Part shown: positions 12,858 through 22,404 of the stretch, one piece after another
How positions within the stretch are numbered: position 1 is the first letter of the stretch
How the letters are laid out: every line of letters starts with the position of its first letter
Source of the DNA: Lumbricus rubellus
Taxonomy: Eukaryota > Annelida > Clitellata > Crassiclitellata > Lumbricidae
Assembly: GCA_945859605.1 (NCBI GenBank)
Contig: OX243815.1
Location: 26,007,900 to 26,071,899 of the forward strand
DNA: 64,000 bases
Reading direction: 5' to 3'
Position numbers and translations under genes: made by a program
The notes under the pieces: model-generated
What the model was told of the DNA's origin: nothing
What the model saw: only the letters and a program-made list of their open reading frames with translations
The model's database searches: none

Positions 12858-12982
12858 AGAGACCTTGACGAAATCAATGGGAAGATAATGTGAAAAGACC
12901 CTGAAGAGTCCATGTAAAGACAATGTAAAGAGACCTTGAAGAAGTCATTATGAAGATAATGCAAGAGCACCTTGAAGATGTC
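12858..12982 (+). repeat. Degenerate ~38-bp tandem repeat
   Basis: About three to four units containing GAGACCTTGAAGAAGTCA and GAAGATAATG. Confidence 0.6.
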
Positions 12983-13503
12983 ACTTAAGCAAAGCTGCAG
13001 CTGGTCGGATTCAATCGAAACGTGTTATTCGATATGGACGCATATTATTTTATATCATACTGCAGTGGATTGTGCACGATACAAAAATGACGCTGAGTGC
13101 AATGAAGTGACGCTCTATCGTTTCCGTCATTTTATATATGCTTCCTGTCGTTGAGTGCACATATCCGTTGCCTGGAGGTTCGCATCTGAGTGACGTCATT
13201 ACTCATGATGCCCATCAGTCTCCACATTTAGCGTGATAAAATAAATCAGTATCCAGTCAATTATCCTGCTTCTCTGCATTTCATGCATCGTTGCTTCTTT
13301 GTTTTCTCCAAGTTCTTCAGTTATTACAGGCCTAATAGGTCCATGTTTAATTAACACCAACCCGGTTTGCATTCGAATCGTGTCAACCTTAGAGCTACTG
13401 GTCCGTGTCCACATGGTATACTTTATGCTCATGCACCGAGTTAACTTTCCGATTTATTCATTCCATTCGAGTTTGATGATCTCACCGTCAGGATAAATTC
13501 CAG
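12983..13503. other. Stretch with no supported gene
   Basis: Two short ORFs on opposite strands overlap here (13199-13432 and 13299-13496); neither has a recognisable domain. Confidence 0.5.
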
Positions 13504-13735
13504 ATCAGGTTCAGTTCAGATCAATTCAGATCAGTTCAGATCAATTCAGATCAGTTCAGATCCGTTCAGATCCGTTCAGATCAGTTCAGATCAATTCAGA
13601 TCAGTTCAGATCAATTCAGATCAATTCAGATCAGTTCAGATCAATTCAGATCAGTTCAGATCCGTTCAGATCAATTCAGATCAGTTCAGATCAATTCAGA
13701 TCAATTCAGATCAGTTCAGATCCGTTCAGATCAAG
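13504..13735 (+). repeat. 10-bp tandem array GATCARTTCA / GATCCGTTCA
   Basis: About 23 units of exactly 10 bp, each with a GATC. Three variants (CAGTTCA, CAATTCA, CCGTTCA) are interspersed in a partly repeating order. Confidence 0.95.
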
Positions 13736-13871
13736 TCATAGTCTCAAGCTGGAAGCCATCGCAGCTCATTTCCTTGACCCGAAATGAACGAATAAATCAA
13801 ATTGATTAATATGTAGATTTTTCGGGTGAATATATTCTTAAATAATCTCCTTTGCAACGATATAGACCGAT

Positions 13872-14392
13872 TGTCACAAGTCTTTTCCCTCTTCTTCTCT
13901 ACGTGTGACCTTCAGTCTCTTCGGAAGCTTCTTCGTATAAGTTCGTGGTAGCGTAGGCCTATCCCTAGATAACTGTTTCATTAGCTAAATGGCTAGGTTA
14001 AAGAATCTACAGTCTTTCACTGTTTTGTTAACCAACAACGACGACGTGTTTAACTCTTCTTATTATACTCCAAAATCCGATATAAAGTAAAACGATCAGC
14101 AACAACACAACAATGACTACACTTGCGTTATCATAACAACTACACGACTACTATCTTCATCAGTCTACTCTATCGCAACTCAACAACAACTCTTACAGCC
14201 TATCTCAACGGCTCTCAACACGCAACAACTCCTTCTTCACTTCCACTCCCTTCTTGTACAATTAACGTACGCTCGTCTAGACGTCACGTGCTGTCCAGAC
14301 AATCACCTGTGCAGACGCCGCGCGGCAATTTGCACCTGGCCTACTTACGTCGCTGTACGACAATCGGCGTGCACTGATTAAATTAGCTGACA
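13872..14392 (-). repeat. Copy 1, 3' LTR
   Basis: 521 bp. Starts TGTCAC on the + strand and ends GCTGACA. The ORF inside it (14123-14377) occurs in every LTR and has no domain, so it is not called as a gene. Confidence 0.95.
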
Positions 14393-14412
14393 TTACCTCC
14401 TTCCTTTCTTTT
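14393..14412 (-). other. Copy 1 polypurine tract
   Basis: On the - strand it reads AAAAGAAAGGAAGGAGGTAA, directly abutting the 3' LTR. This is the expected plus-strand primer. Confidence 0.85.
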
Positions 14413-14509
14413 GAAGAGAGCTAATTAATCTTAAAAATTAGCGAACGTATAATGCTTAAACTAAATACAAACAATTCTTATACTAAATGCAATCACAAAA
14501 TACCTTATA

Positions 14510-14962
14510 CTACAATCTCGATAAGCAGTCTGCTACTACATTCAACTTTCCTTTCTTATAGTTCAACAGAATGTCAAAATTTTGCAATGATAAAGACCAT
14601 CTGACTAACTTAGCAGACTTCGACATTGACTCAGTCAAATAAACTAAAGGATTATGATCAGTGAACACATTAATCTTGGAACCAATAATGATTTCTTTCA
14701 ATTTGTTTAAAGCCCATATGATTGCATAGGCTTCCTTCTCAATCGTCGCCCATCTCCTCTGGGTATCTGTCAGCTTCTGGCTGATAAATGAAACGGGACG
14801 TTCTATCCCCTCATCGTCCACTTGTGACAGCACAGCCCCCACAGCAAAATCACTGCTATCACAGTACAAATTAAATGGTTTGCCAACCTCGAACATGTAC
14901 AGAATAACATTCGATAAAACAATTTCTTTAAGAGAATCAAAAGATTTCTGGTGGTCCTCAGT
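14510..14962 (-). pseudogene. Copy 1 RNase H tail, separated by a stop codon
   Basis: In the same frame as the long polyprotein and directly after its stop codon. It is the retroelement RNase H domain, which removes the RNA strand during reverse transcription. Visible motifs in order are CDSSDFAVGAVLSQ (first acidic residue), EKEAYAIIWAL (catalytic Glu region), FTDHNPLVYL (Asp) and the C-terminal VADCLSRL typical of Gypsy elements. The only apparent lesion is the in-frame TAG at 14963-14965. As it stands this domain would be made only by readthrough or internal initiation (first Met at 14896). Confidence 0.88.
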
Positions 14963-17900
14963 CTAAATAATGTTCTCAGGTGTCTGCTTGCTAGTTAAAT
15001 CTGTCAATGGTTTAGCAATCTCAGCAAAATTACAAATAAATTGTCTGTAGAAACCAAAGAATCCTAACATTTGCTTCACTTGCTTCTTCGTTTCAGGGTT
15101 TTTTAAATTAATCAAACTGTCAATCCTATCTGGATTCATCATCTTCTTCCCTGAACCAATGAGGTGACCGATGAATTTCACCTCACTCTTACCAAACACA
15201 CATTTCTTCAAGTTCAAAGTTACATTATGCAGTCTTATTTGTTTCAAAAACAATTCTAAATGTTTCAAATGAATGTTCCAATCATCAGAATGGACTGCAA
15301 TGTCATCAACATAGGGTTCAGTAAATGCATTAATCGGTTGCAAAATCATGTTTATGGCTTTTACAAAAGTCCGTCCAGAGTTAATCATTCCAAAAGGGAC
15401 ACGTGTAAATTCGTACAGTCCACTATGGGTAACGAATGCGGTTTTCCATTGGTCGGATTTCTTCACCGGACAAGTCCAGTAAGCACTGCGACAGTCCAAG
15501 ACGGAAATGAACTTGGATTTCCCGACTTTGCTCAGCACATCGTTGACGATCGGCATGGGATATCGACAATTTTCAGTATATGAATTCACGTACCTGTAGT
15601 CGCACGCGAGTCTCAAGGATCCGTCCTTCTTCTTGACGATGACCAGCGGACTTGCCATTCTGCTCGACGACGGTTGAATGATGTTTGCTTTCAGCATCTC
15701 TTGTATTTGTTTGTCCACTTCTGCGCGGTATATCAGCGGTATTCGATAAGCCATGAACTCCTTCTCTCGAAAGTCCGGTCTCAGCACCACTTCGTGTTCT
15801 ACCAATGTACATAATCCAGGTTTGTCCGAAAATCTGTCTGCATATCGGTTCAGTACATCCAGTAGCTGTTTCTGTTGCTCGCTCGTAAGATGTCCGATCT
15901 GTTCATAGTCCAATTGCAGCGATTTCTGTGTCGTCTCTGCATGGTCTTCTTTCAATGGTAGCTCTACCACTGATCCGAATTCGTCGTCCTCTTCCACGAT
16001 GAGACCACACGATAATGTTCTTGCGATGAACTTCCTCATTTTGTTGGCATGGACGATTCGTCGGCCGTTTTCATTCATGTCCACCAGATACGAATACTTG
16101 GATCTTCTTTGTAGCACTGTACATGGACCATGCCATCGTGAGATCAATTTATTGGTTGACGTTGGATACAGGACGATGACGTTTTCTCCTGGTTCGAATT
16201 CTTTATCCTTGGCCCTCTTGTTGTATTGACTGGCGTATTGTTTTTGCTTTTCCTCTGCACAATTCTCAGCAAATATCAAAGCTTTCTCCATGTCTGCTCT
16301 TAAGTTCTTCAGGTACTTTGCTGGTTGTACTCCAATGTTTGGCGGTAGATTTATTTCTTTGGTCCAGCTTTCCTTTAAGATAGTTAATGGTCCTCTTGGC
16401 ATTTTTCCATACACCAGCAGATATGGTGCCACTCCTGTCGTTGCGTTGGGAACTTCTCTCAATGCCCATACGGTAAACGGAATGATTTTATGCCACTGTC
16501 TTGGATTTTCCACAATGACATGATGCACCATCTTCTTGAACGTCTGATTCCATCTCTCAACTAATCCAGCTGCCTCAGGATGCCCTGGTGAATCGAATCG
16601 TGGACAGCATCCCATCAATTTCAAAAATTCTCTTGTGAGACTGGCTGTAAAATTTGTGCCTCTGTCGCTGGTGATCACAGACGGCACCCCCACGTCAATG
16701 AATAGCTTCATCAAAGCTTCGCACACAGCCTTAGCAGTCAATGACTTCAGCAAAAAGATTGTCGGCCATCTTGTACATGAATCCACTATGCACAAGCAAT
16801 ACTTATGCCCAGCTGCTGACTTCGGTTCTATTGGGCCTACCACGTCCATAGTCATCCGTCGGAATGGCACATCTTCCCTTGGAATTGGTGTAATCGGCAC
16901 TCGATCCATCACCAAACTTCGTGCCTTCAGCTGACACTTCTCACAGGACTTACAAAATTTCACCACGTCTCGACGCATCTTTGGCCAGACAAAGGACAAC
17001 TTGATTCTCTCTCGTGTCTTCTCTTCTCCCAAGTGTCCGCCAAATACTGACTCGTGAGCTAATTCCATTACTTGAATTCTTCTCTCTTTCGGTAACACCA
17101 ACTGATACACAAGCTGATCCAGCATTTGATGCTTCTTATACAGCAATCCATTCACCACGCTAAACTCTGATCCTTGGTCTTCAGCGATCCTCCACCACGA
17201 TTTCAGTGACTCGTCATTTCTCTGCTGCTCCTCGAATTTCTTCGCATCTTCCAGCTGTCTTTCATCGTTCGAATTCTCTGTGAACAAGTCCCTCATACTT
17301 GTCTCCAGTTCAGCGTCGCTTCCGGAATCTTCACTATCATTTCGTTCACATGCAGCCATCTCTTCTTCAGTTTCATTGTTCTCAGATGTTGTTCTTTCGT
17401 CATCTTGGATGCTGAGTTCATCTTCGCTTTCCGTGTCATCTTCTTGCGAACTTTCGTTTATCGTTTCATCTTCTCCGTCTTCGACTTCTGCTCTCCGACT
17501 TTGTGCTCTTGTAGTCACATTCGCTTGTAGCTCTCCTTGCAATATACTGATTGGTGGAACCTCTTTCAGTTCTGCAATTATCTCTGGATGTAGCAGGAAC
17601 TTTTCTGGATTTTCTTTACACAGTTCTGCTGAAATGCTGGCACACACTAAAGTTAAATATGGCGCGATATTTATTGTCCTGTCCTCTGTAGCTGTTCCTT
17701 CGTTACGACCGCTCATCCGCACTTCGATTTTCACCAACTTAGCTGGAATCGGCTCTCCAGCTACACATTGCAAATGAACTCTGCCGATTTCTTCTACTGT
17801 CGTTCCTTTCAGTAGTTCCTCGTTGATTACTGGTATCTCGGTCCCCGAGTCAATCAACGCCTCGACTTGCACAGGCTGCCCATCAGTCCCACGTATCTCC

Positions 17901-19987
17901 ACATTTACATGCTGCAACGATATTTTCTTTATGCGTTGACACTCCTCTTTACTTTTTGTTTCTCGACAATTTTCTGCAATGGAAGTAGTCTTTATCGCTT
18001 CTTTCAGTATGGTGAACTGCGGCGTACACTTCATCACTGACTTTACTTCTGTTTCTTGGTTGCATTGTTCTTCCCAACCAGGAGGTGCATTTATCACTTG
18101 TATCTGGTTTACTCGAAGATTTTCTGCACTTCTGCTAAAGTTCTTCCTCAGATTTGCCGCTCCTGGTGCTTGGCAATGTTTTATTAGGTGTTTATCAGAA
18201 TTGCAATTGTGGCAACGCTTCTTGATAAAACTTCTTTGCTCCTTGTTCTCCCACTTGTTGTACGGCGTGTAAGATGCATTACTTTCTGTTGGGCGTCCCA
18301 GCGGCGGATTTCGATTGTAGGCTTGTCTGTCCCACGTTGACTGTTGTTTATCTTGCGACCACTGCTTTCCAGAATAATCATCTTTCTTTGCATCATTACT
18401 CTTGGCTTGGCTTCCGGTGTCTTTGCTATCCTTGTTCCACTTGGGTTGCTTTGGACTATTGTCCCATGCTTCAAATTTCGGTTTGTCTTGGAACATCACA
18501 CCAATCCGATTGTTTACATGTATATCTGCGAGATCTGCAACATTACTAGCTTCCAAGCATTCTGTGCCCTCTTTTGCTAAGACAAACTGCAGTGGACCTG
18601 GTGGTAAACATTCTTTCAGCTTATCCGCCACTAACAAATCAAACAGCTTCTCGTAGTCTTTGTCCACTCGTCTACTTCGGACATAATAATTCAACAGGTT
18701 CTTCAGCCTAGCCGTGAACATCGTATACGTTTCTTCGGCTGTCTTCTTGGCATCTGCAAACCTTGACCTGTACTCACGAGCTGTTAACTTGAATTCCTTC
18801 AACAAGTGCTCTTTCACTGCATCGTATTTATCTAAATTCTCAAATGATAATCGATTCAATACCGTTCGTGCTCTCGGGGTCATCAATGGCAACAACAATT
18901 TCACCCAGTACTGCTTTTCCACAGCGAAGCTATTGAATGCATTCTCCACGGTCTCAAAATATAATGGCACTTCCATCATATCATACGGCATCTTAGGCAA
19001 TACATGCTTCATGGCATCACCAATCTTCTTGATCTTGGACACCATTGTCTCACTTTCTCTGAGCCTAATCTGTTCTGACACTTCTCGGCTCTTACGATCA
19101 TCTTCGTCTCTCTTCTTCAGTCGATCTTGATCTTCGATTCTCCGCAGTTCTTCTTGTTCTATCTTCTGCTGCAACAGTTCTAACTGCTTTCTGCGTTCTT
19201 CTTTTTCAATGGCCATTTCTTTAAGTTGAGCCTCCTTGATAGCAAGTTTCTTTTGTTCTAACTGCATCTGCTCTTCTCTTTCTCTTTCTGCTTTTTCCAA
19301 ATTGTCTTTTCCAGCTTGAAATTCTTCCTGACGAATTTCTTCTGCTCTCTCCAGTTCTTGTAAACGCATCTTTTCCTTTTCTTCCTCACGAGCCTTTTTG
19401 TCTTCGATCTGCTGTTTTCGTATTTCTTCATCGCTTTTTCTTGCTTTTTCGTATTCTATCATTAACTCCATCCTTCGTCGTTCTGCTTCGTCACGATCTA
19501 ATTTCATTTGTTCTAACTGAAGCTGGAACTGCTGCTTCTGCATATCTATCTCTTGCTGTCTCATCCTTTCTGCTTTTTCTATCTCTTGTTGTCGCAGTTC
19601 TTTCTCTTCTTGCTTACGTTCTTTCTCTTCTTGGCACCGTCGCTCTTCTTTCTCCTTCTCTTCTTGGCGACGTTCTTTCTCTTTCTGTCTGCGCTGCTCT
19701 TCTTTCTGCTTCTCTTCTTGTCTACTCATCATCATGAATTGTAGCAACGCCTCTATAGACATCGGTGCCTCAGGCTTCTCCACTGGCTTCTCCGCAACGC
19801 CTCCGACAGCACCTTCTTCTTCTTCTTCTTTCTTAGCCCAAACCTCGGCTAAATTTCTCATCAATTCTTCCCTAGACATCTGTTCGACTTCTTCTGCGTC
19901 TAGATCTGCTTCAATTAGCAGTTTTATCAGTCTATCAGTAGACATTTTCTTAATATTTGCTTGCTTTTTCTCCGTAAGTTTCTCCAT
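14963..19987 (-). CDS. gag-pol: Copy 1 gag-pol polyprotein (gag, protease, integrase, reverse transcriptase)
   Basis: 1,674 codons. Residues about 90-315 are a charged Glu/Lys/Gln/Arg coiled coil. About 395-485 is a capsid C-terminal region resembling the SCAN fold (ending LLVADKLKECLPPGPLQFVL). A CCHC zinc knuckle is at 592-605. The aspartic protease has LIDSGTE with Asp713. An acidic linker follows. Integrase has an HHCC finger (H978, H985, C1012, C1015), catalytic D1048, D1108 and E1144 (35 residues between the last two), and a GPY/F-like module near 1285-1300 (WHGPCTVL). Reverse transcriptase comes last, about 1400-1620, with YVDD at 1559-1562. The start ATG is the first in frame and matches copy 2. 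A TAG ends the frame just after the RT connection, where Gypsy proteins usually have a tryptophan. Confidence 0.93.
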   Translation of the reverse strand: MEKLTEKKQANIKKMSTDRLIKLLIEADLDAEEVEQMSREELMRNLAEVWAKKEEEEEGAVGGVAEKPVEKPEAPMSIEALLQFMMMSRQEEKQKEEQRRQKEKERRQEEKEKEERRCQEEKERKQEEKELRQQEIEKAERMRQQEIDMQKQQFQLQLEQMKLDRDEAERRRMELMIEYEKARKSDEEIRKQQIEDKKAREEEKEKMRLQELERAEEIRQEEFQAGKDNLEKAEREREEQMQLEQKKLAIKEAQLKEMAIEKEERRKQLELLQQKIEQEELRRIEDQDRLKKRDEDDRKSREVSEQIRLRESETMVSKIKKIGDAMKHVLPKMPYDMMEVPLYFETVENAFNSFAVEKQYWVKLLLPLMTPRARTVLNRLSFENLDKYDAVKEHLLKEFKLTAREYRSRFADAKKTAEETYTMFTARLKNLLNYYVRSRRVDKDYEKLFDLLVADKLKECLPPGPLQFVLAKEGTECLEASNVADLADIHVNNRIGVMFQDKPKFEAWDNSPKQPKWNKDSKDTGSQAKSNDAKKDDYSGKQWSQDKQQSTWDRQAYNRNPPLGRPTESNASYTPYNKWENKEQRSFIKKRCHNCNSDKHLIKHCQAPGAANLRKNFSRSAENLRVNQIQVINAPPGWEEQCNQETEVKSVMKCTPQFTILKEAIKTTSIAENCRETKSKEECQRIKKISLQHVNVEIRGTDGQPVQVEALIDSGTEIPVINEELLKGTTVEEIGRVHLQCVAGEPIPAKLVKIEVRMSGRNEGTATEDRTINIAPYLTLVCASISAELCKENPEKFLLHPEIIAELKEVPPISILQGELQANVTTRAQSRRAEVEDGEDETINESSQEDDTESEDELSIQDDERTTSENNETEEEMAACERNDSEDSGSDAELETSMRDLFTENSNDERQLEDAKKFEEQQRNDESLKSWWRIAEDQGSEFSVVNGLLYKKHQMLDQLVYQLVLPKERRIQVMELAHESVFGGHLGEEKTRERIKLSFVWPKMRRDVVKFCKSCEKCQLKARSLVMDRVPITPIPREDVPFRRMTMDVVGPIEPKSAAGHKYCLCIVDSCTRWPTIFLLKSLTAKAVCEALMKLFIDVGVPSVITSDRGTNFTASLTREFLKLMGCCPRFDSPGHPEAAGLVERWNQTFKKMVHHVIVENPRQWHKIIPFTVWALREVPNATTGVAPYLLVYGKMPRGPLTILKESWTKEINLPPNIGVQPAKYLKNLRADMEKALIFAENCAEEKQKQYASQYNKRAKDKEFEPGENVIVLYPTSTNKLISRWHGPCTVLQRRSKYSYLVDMNENGRRIVHANKMRKFIARTLSCGLIVEEDDEFGSVVELPLKEDHAETTQKSLQLDYEQIGHLTSEQQKQLLDVLNRYADRFSDKPGLCTLVEHEVVLRPDFREKEFMAYRIPLIYRAEVDKQIQEMLKANIIQPSSSRMASPLVIVKKKDGSLRLACDYRYVNSYTENCRYPMPIVNDVLSKVGKSKFISVLDCRSAYWTCPVKKSDQWKTAFVTHSGLYEFTRVPFGMINSGRTFVKAINMILQPINAFTEPYVDDIAVHSDDWNIHLKHLELFLKQIRLHNVTLNLKKCVFGKSEVKFIGHLIGSGKKMMNPDRIDSLINLKNPETKKQVKQMLGFFGFYRQFICNFAEIAKPLTDLTSKQTPENII

Positions 19988-20228
19988 CTTACTTCTTTAC
20001 TTTACAGATGCTAGTCGATAAATAGTAGGCTACTCTTCAAATGTTTGCAATTGACTGACTTCAATTCTTTAAGCAAACTTCAATAGACAAGCAAGTTTTT
20101 CTACCTTGTAGTCGTTGTGTTGTCGTTTCTCACTGTCGTACGGATGCTCGATGTATCGTTGCTTCTCCCGTGTGCTCGGCTCCTCGATAAATTCACAGCG
20201 TCCGTTTCTCCACAACTAGGATCGTTCT

Positions 20229-20268
20229 CCTGCAACTTGGATCGTTATCCTGCAACTTGGATCGTTAT
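20229..20268 (-). repeat. Copy 1 leader: two 20-bp repeats
   Basis: Two perfect units of ATAACGATCCAAGTTGCAGG in element sense, plus a degenerate third. Copy 2 has four perfect units, so this is a length-variable leader. Confidence 0.85.
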
Positions 20269-20288
20269 CTCACCGCAACGACACCAAA
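20269..20288 (-). other. Copy 1 primer-binding site
   Basis: Directly inside the 5' LTR, two T residues and then TGGTGTCGTTGCGGTGAG in element sense. The TGG matches a tRNA CCA end. The rest resembles but does not match a tRNA-Leu 3' end (five bases TCGTT where tRNA-Leu would give GCA), so the primer is uncertain. Confidence 0.7.
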
Positions 20289-20809
20289 TGTCACAAGTCT
20301 TTTCCCTCTTCTTCTCTACGTGTGACCTTCAGTCTCTTCGGAAGCTTCTTCGTATAAGTTCGTGGTAGCGTAGGCCTATCCCTAGATAACTGTTTCATTA
20401 GCTAAATGGCTAGGTTAAAGAATCTACAGTCTTTCACTGTTTTGTTAACCAACAACGACGACGTGTTTAACTCTTCTTATTATACTCCAAAATCCGATAT
20501 AAAGTAAAACGATCAGCAACAACACAACAATGACTACACTTGCGTTATCATAACAACTACACGACTACTATCTTCATCAGTCTACTCTATCGCAACTCAA
20601 CAACAACTCTTACAGCCTATCTCAACGGCTCTCAACACGCAACAACTCCTTCTTCACTTCCACTCCCTTCTTGTACAATTAACGTACGCTCGTCTAGACG
20701 TCACGTGCTGTCCAGACAATCACCTGTGCAGACGCCGCGCGGCAATTTGCACCTGGCCTACTTACGTCGCTGTACGACAATCGGCGTGCACTGATTAAAT
20801 TAGCTGACA
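20289..20809 (-). repeat. Copy 1, 5' LTR
   Basis: 521 bp, apparently identical to the LTR at 13872-14392. It should hold the element's promoter; an AT-rich TTATATC phrase lies mid-LTR, but I cannot place the start site. Confidence 0.95.
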
Positions 20810-20814
20810 CCGAT

Positions 20815-21502
20815 ATATTCGGTTCAGTCGGTTTCCTCGTCGCAGCCGTCAACCACTACGTGACGAAAGTTCTGATGGCATGCATGCAGCGCCGGAACGA
20901 AGACCATTAAATAGGGGAGAGTGATGCAAGAATGGCCTGCGGGGCAACAGTAAACGGAGGCTCATCGTAAAACATTGCGCATGCGTAGAGATTAGAAGAC
21001 TTTCTTCGGCCGATTTCAACGACGTAAAAAAATGTTTAAAATCACCTTTTAAACTCTAACAATGATTAATTGATAATTTAAGGATTTTCCTGAAATTTAT
21101 AAATCGGAATATAGTCAGGAGTAATTTTGATAAAATCAACTTTTTTACGAAATGTTTCGATGATTTTATGTCTTGAAGACATAAAGGGCATTGGTTGCGC
21201 TATTAAAGTCCACGGTCAACACAATACATTTTTTACTTGGCGTTGATTATTTGACTAGAAAGTGTGACTTTCAGTCATTTCCGCGTCATATAGGCTAACT
21301 CACAAGTAGTAACTTATTCAGCGTTCGAAATGAAAATGTCGGCTAAATGGTGTGTGCAATGATAACAGAAATTACTTGGTGCCATATAGCATGAAGTCTA
21401 ATACAGTCTAGCTTTGTCCAATCTTTAAACTACATTTTCTTGCATGATCTCTTTCAAGGTCGATTTAACCTGCAGCGGAATCCCACCGACTTCCATCATA
21501 AC
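20815..21502. other. Host sequence between the two retrotransposon copies
   Basis: 688 bp of unrecognised sequence between the two target duplications. No ORF or repeat family is identified. It is bracketed by two 5' LTRs pointing toward each other's bodies in divergent orientation. Confidence 0.6.
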
Positions 21503-21507
21503 AAGCC

Positions 21508-22027
21508 TGTCAGCTAATTTAATCAGTGCACGCCGATTGTCGTACAGCGACGTAAGTAGGCCAGGTGCAAATTGCCGCGCGGCGTCTGCACAGGTGATTG
21601 TCTGGACAGCACGTGACGTCTAGACGAGCGTACGTTAATTGTACAAGAAGGGAGTGGAAGAGAAGAAGGAGAGTTGCGTGTTGAGAGCCGTTGAGATAGG
21701 CTGTAAGAGTTGTTGTTGAGTTGCGATAGAGTAGACTGATGAAGATAGTAGTCGTGTAGTTGTTATGATAACGCAAGTGTAGTCATTGTTGTGTTGTTGC
21801 TGATCGTTTTACTTTATATCGGATTTTGGAGTATAATAAGAAGAGTTAAACACGTCGTCGTTGTTGGTTAACAAAACAGTGAAAGACTGTAGATTCTTTA
21901 ACCTAGCCATTTAGCTAATGAAACAGTTATCTAGGGATAGGCCTACGCTACCACGAACTTATACGAAGAAGCTTCCGAAGAGACTGAAGGTCACACGTAG
22001 AGAAGAAGAGGGAAAAGACTTGTGACA
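21508..22027 (+). repeat. Copy 2, 5' LTR
   Basis: 520 bp, TGTCAGC to TGTGACA. It differs from the copy 1 LTR at a few sites, for example near 21658-21676. Confidence 0.95.
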
Positions 22028-22047
22028 TTTGGTGTCGTTGCGGTGAG
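22028..22047 (+). other. Copy 2 primer-binding site
   Basis: TT then TGGTGTCGTTGCGGTGAG directly after the 5' LTR, the same as copy 1. Confidence 0.7.
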
Positions 22048-22127
22048 ATAACGATCCAAGTTGCAGGATAACGATCCAAGTTGCAGGATAACGATCCAAG
22101 TTGCAGGATAACGATCCAAGTTGCAGG
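22048..22127 (+). repeat. Copy 2 leader: four 20-bp repeats
   Basis: Four perfect copies of ATAACGATCCAAGTTGCAGG, twice the copy 1 number. A degenerate unit and a short insertion absent from copy 1 follow. Confidence 0.9.
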
Positions 22128-22404
22128 AGAACGATCGTAGTTACGAACGGAGGGATTCTATTCAATCAACAGACGTTGTGGAGGAACGGACGCTGCGAAT
22201 TTATCGAGGAGCCGAGCACACGGGAGAAGCAACGATACATCGAGCATCCGTACGTCAGTGAGAAACGACAACACAACGACTACGAGGTAGAAAAAACTTG
22301 CTTGTCTATTGAAGTTTGCTTAAAGAATTGAAGTCAGTCAATTGCAAACATTTGAAGAGTAGCCTACTATTTATCGACTAGCATCAGTAAAGTAAAGAAG
22401 TAAG

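Larger units (their letters stand above)
13872..20809 (-). mobile_element. Gmr1-like Ty3/Gypsy LTR retrotransposon, copy 1
   Basis: A 6,938-bp element transcribed leftward, with two 521-bp LTRs that look identical by eye. LTRs begin TGTCAGC and end GTGACA in the element's sense. A perfect 5-bp target duplication CCGAT flanks it (13867-13871 and 20810-20814). The order from the 5' end is LTR, primer-binding site, leader with 20-bp repeats, a gag-pol ORF, polypurine tract and LTR. Integrase lies before reverse transcriptase, the reverse of ordinary Gypsy elements; this order defines the Gmr1-like group described from deuterostomes. Apparently identical LTRs indicate recent insertion. One in-frame stop interrupts pol. 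Confidence 0.93.

Noticed and set aside
14123..14377. 84-codon ORF repeated in every LTR
   Set aside because: No domain, lies on the strand opposite to element transcription in copy 1, and differs by frameshift between copies.
17280..17777. Ser-rich + strand ORF opposite copy 1 pol, with similar ORFs mirrored in copy 2
   Set aside because: Antisense shadow of the acidic linker; it occurs in both copies only because the sense strand is the same.
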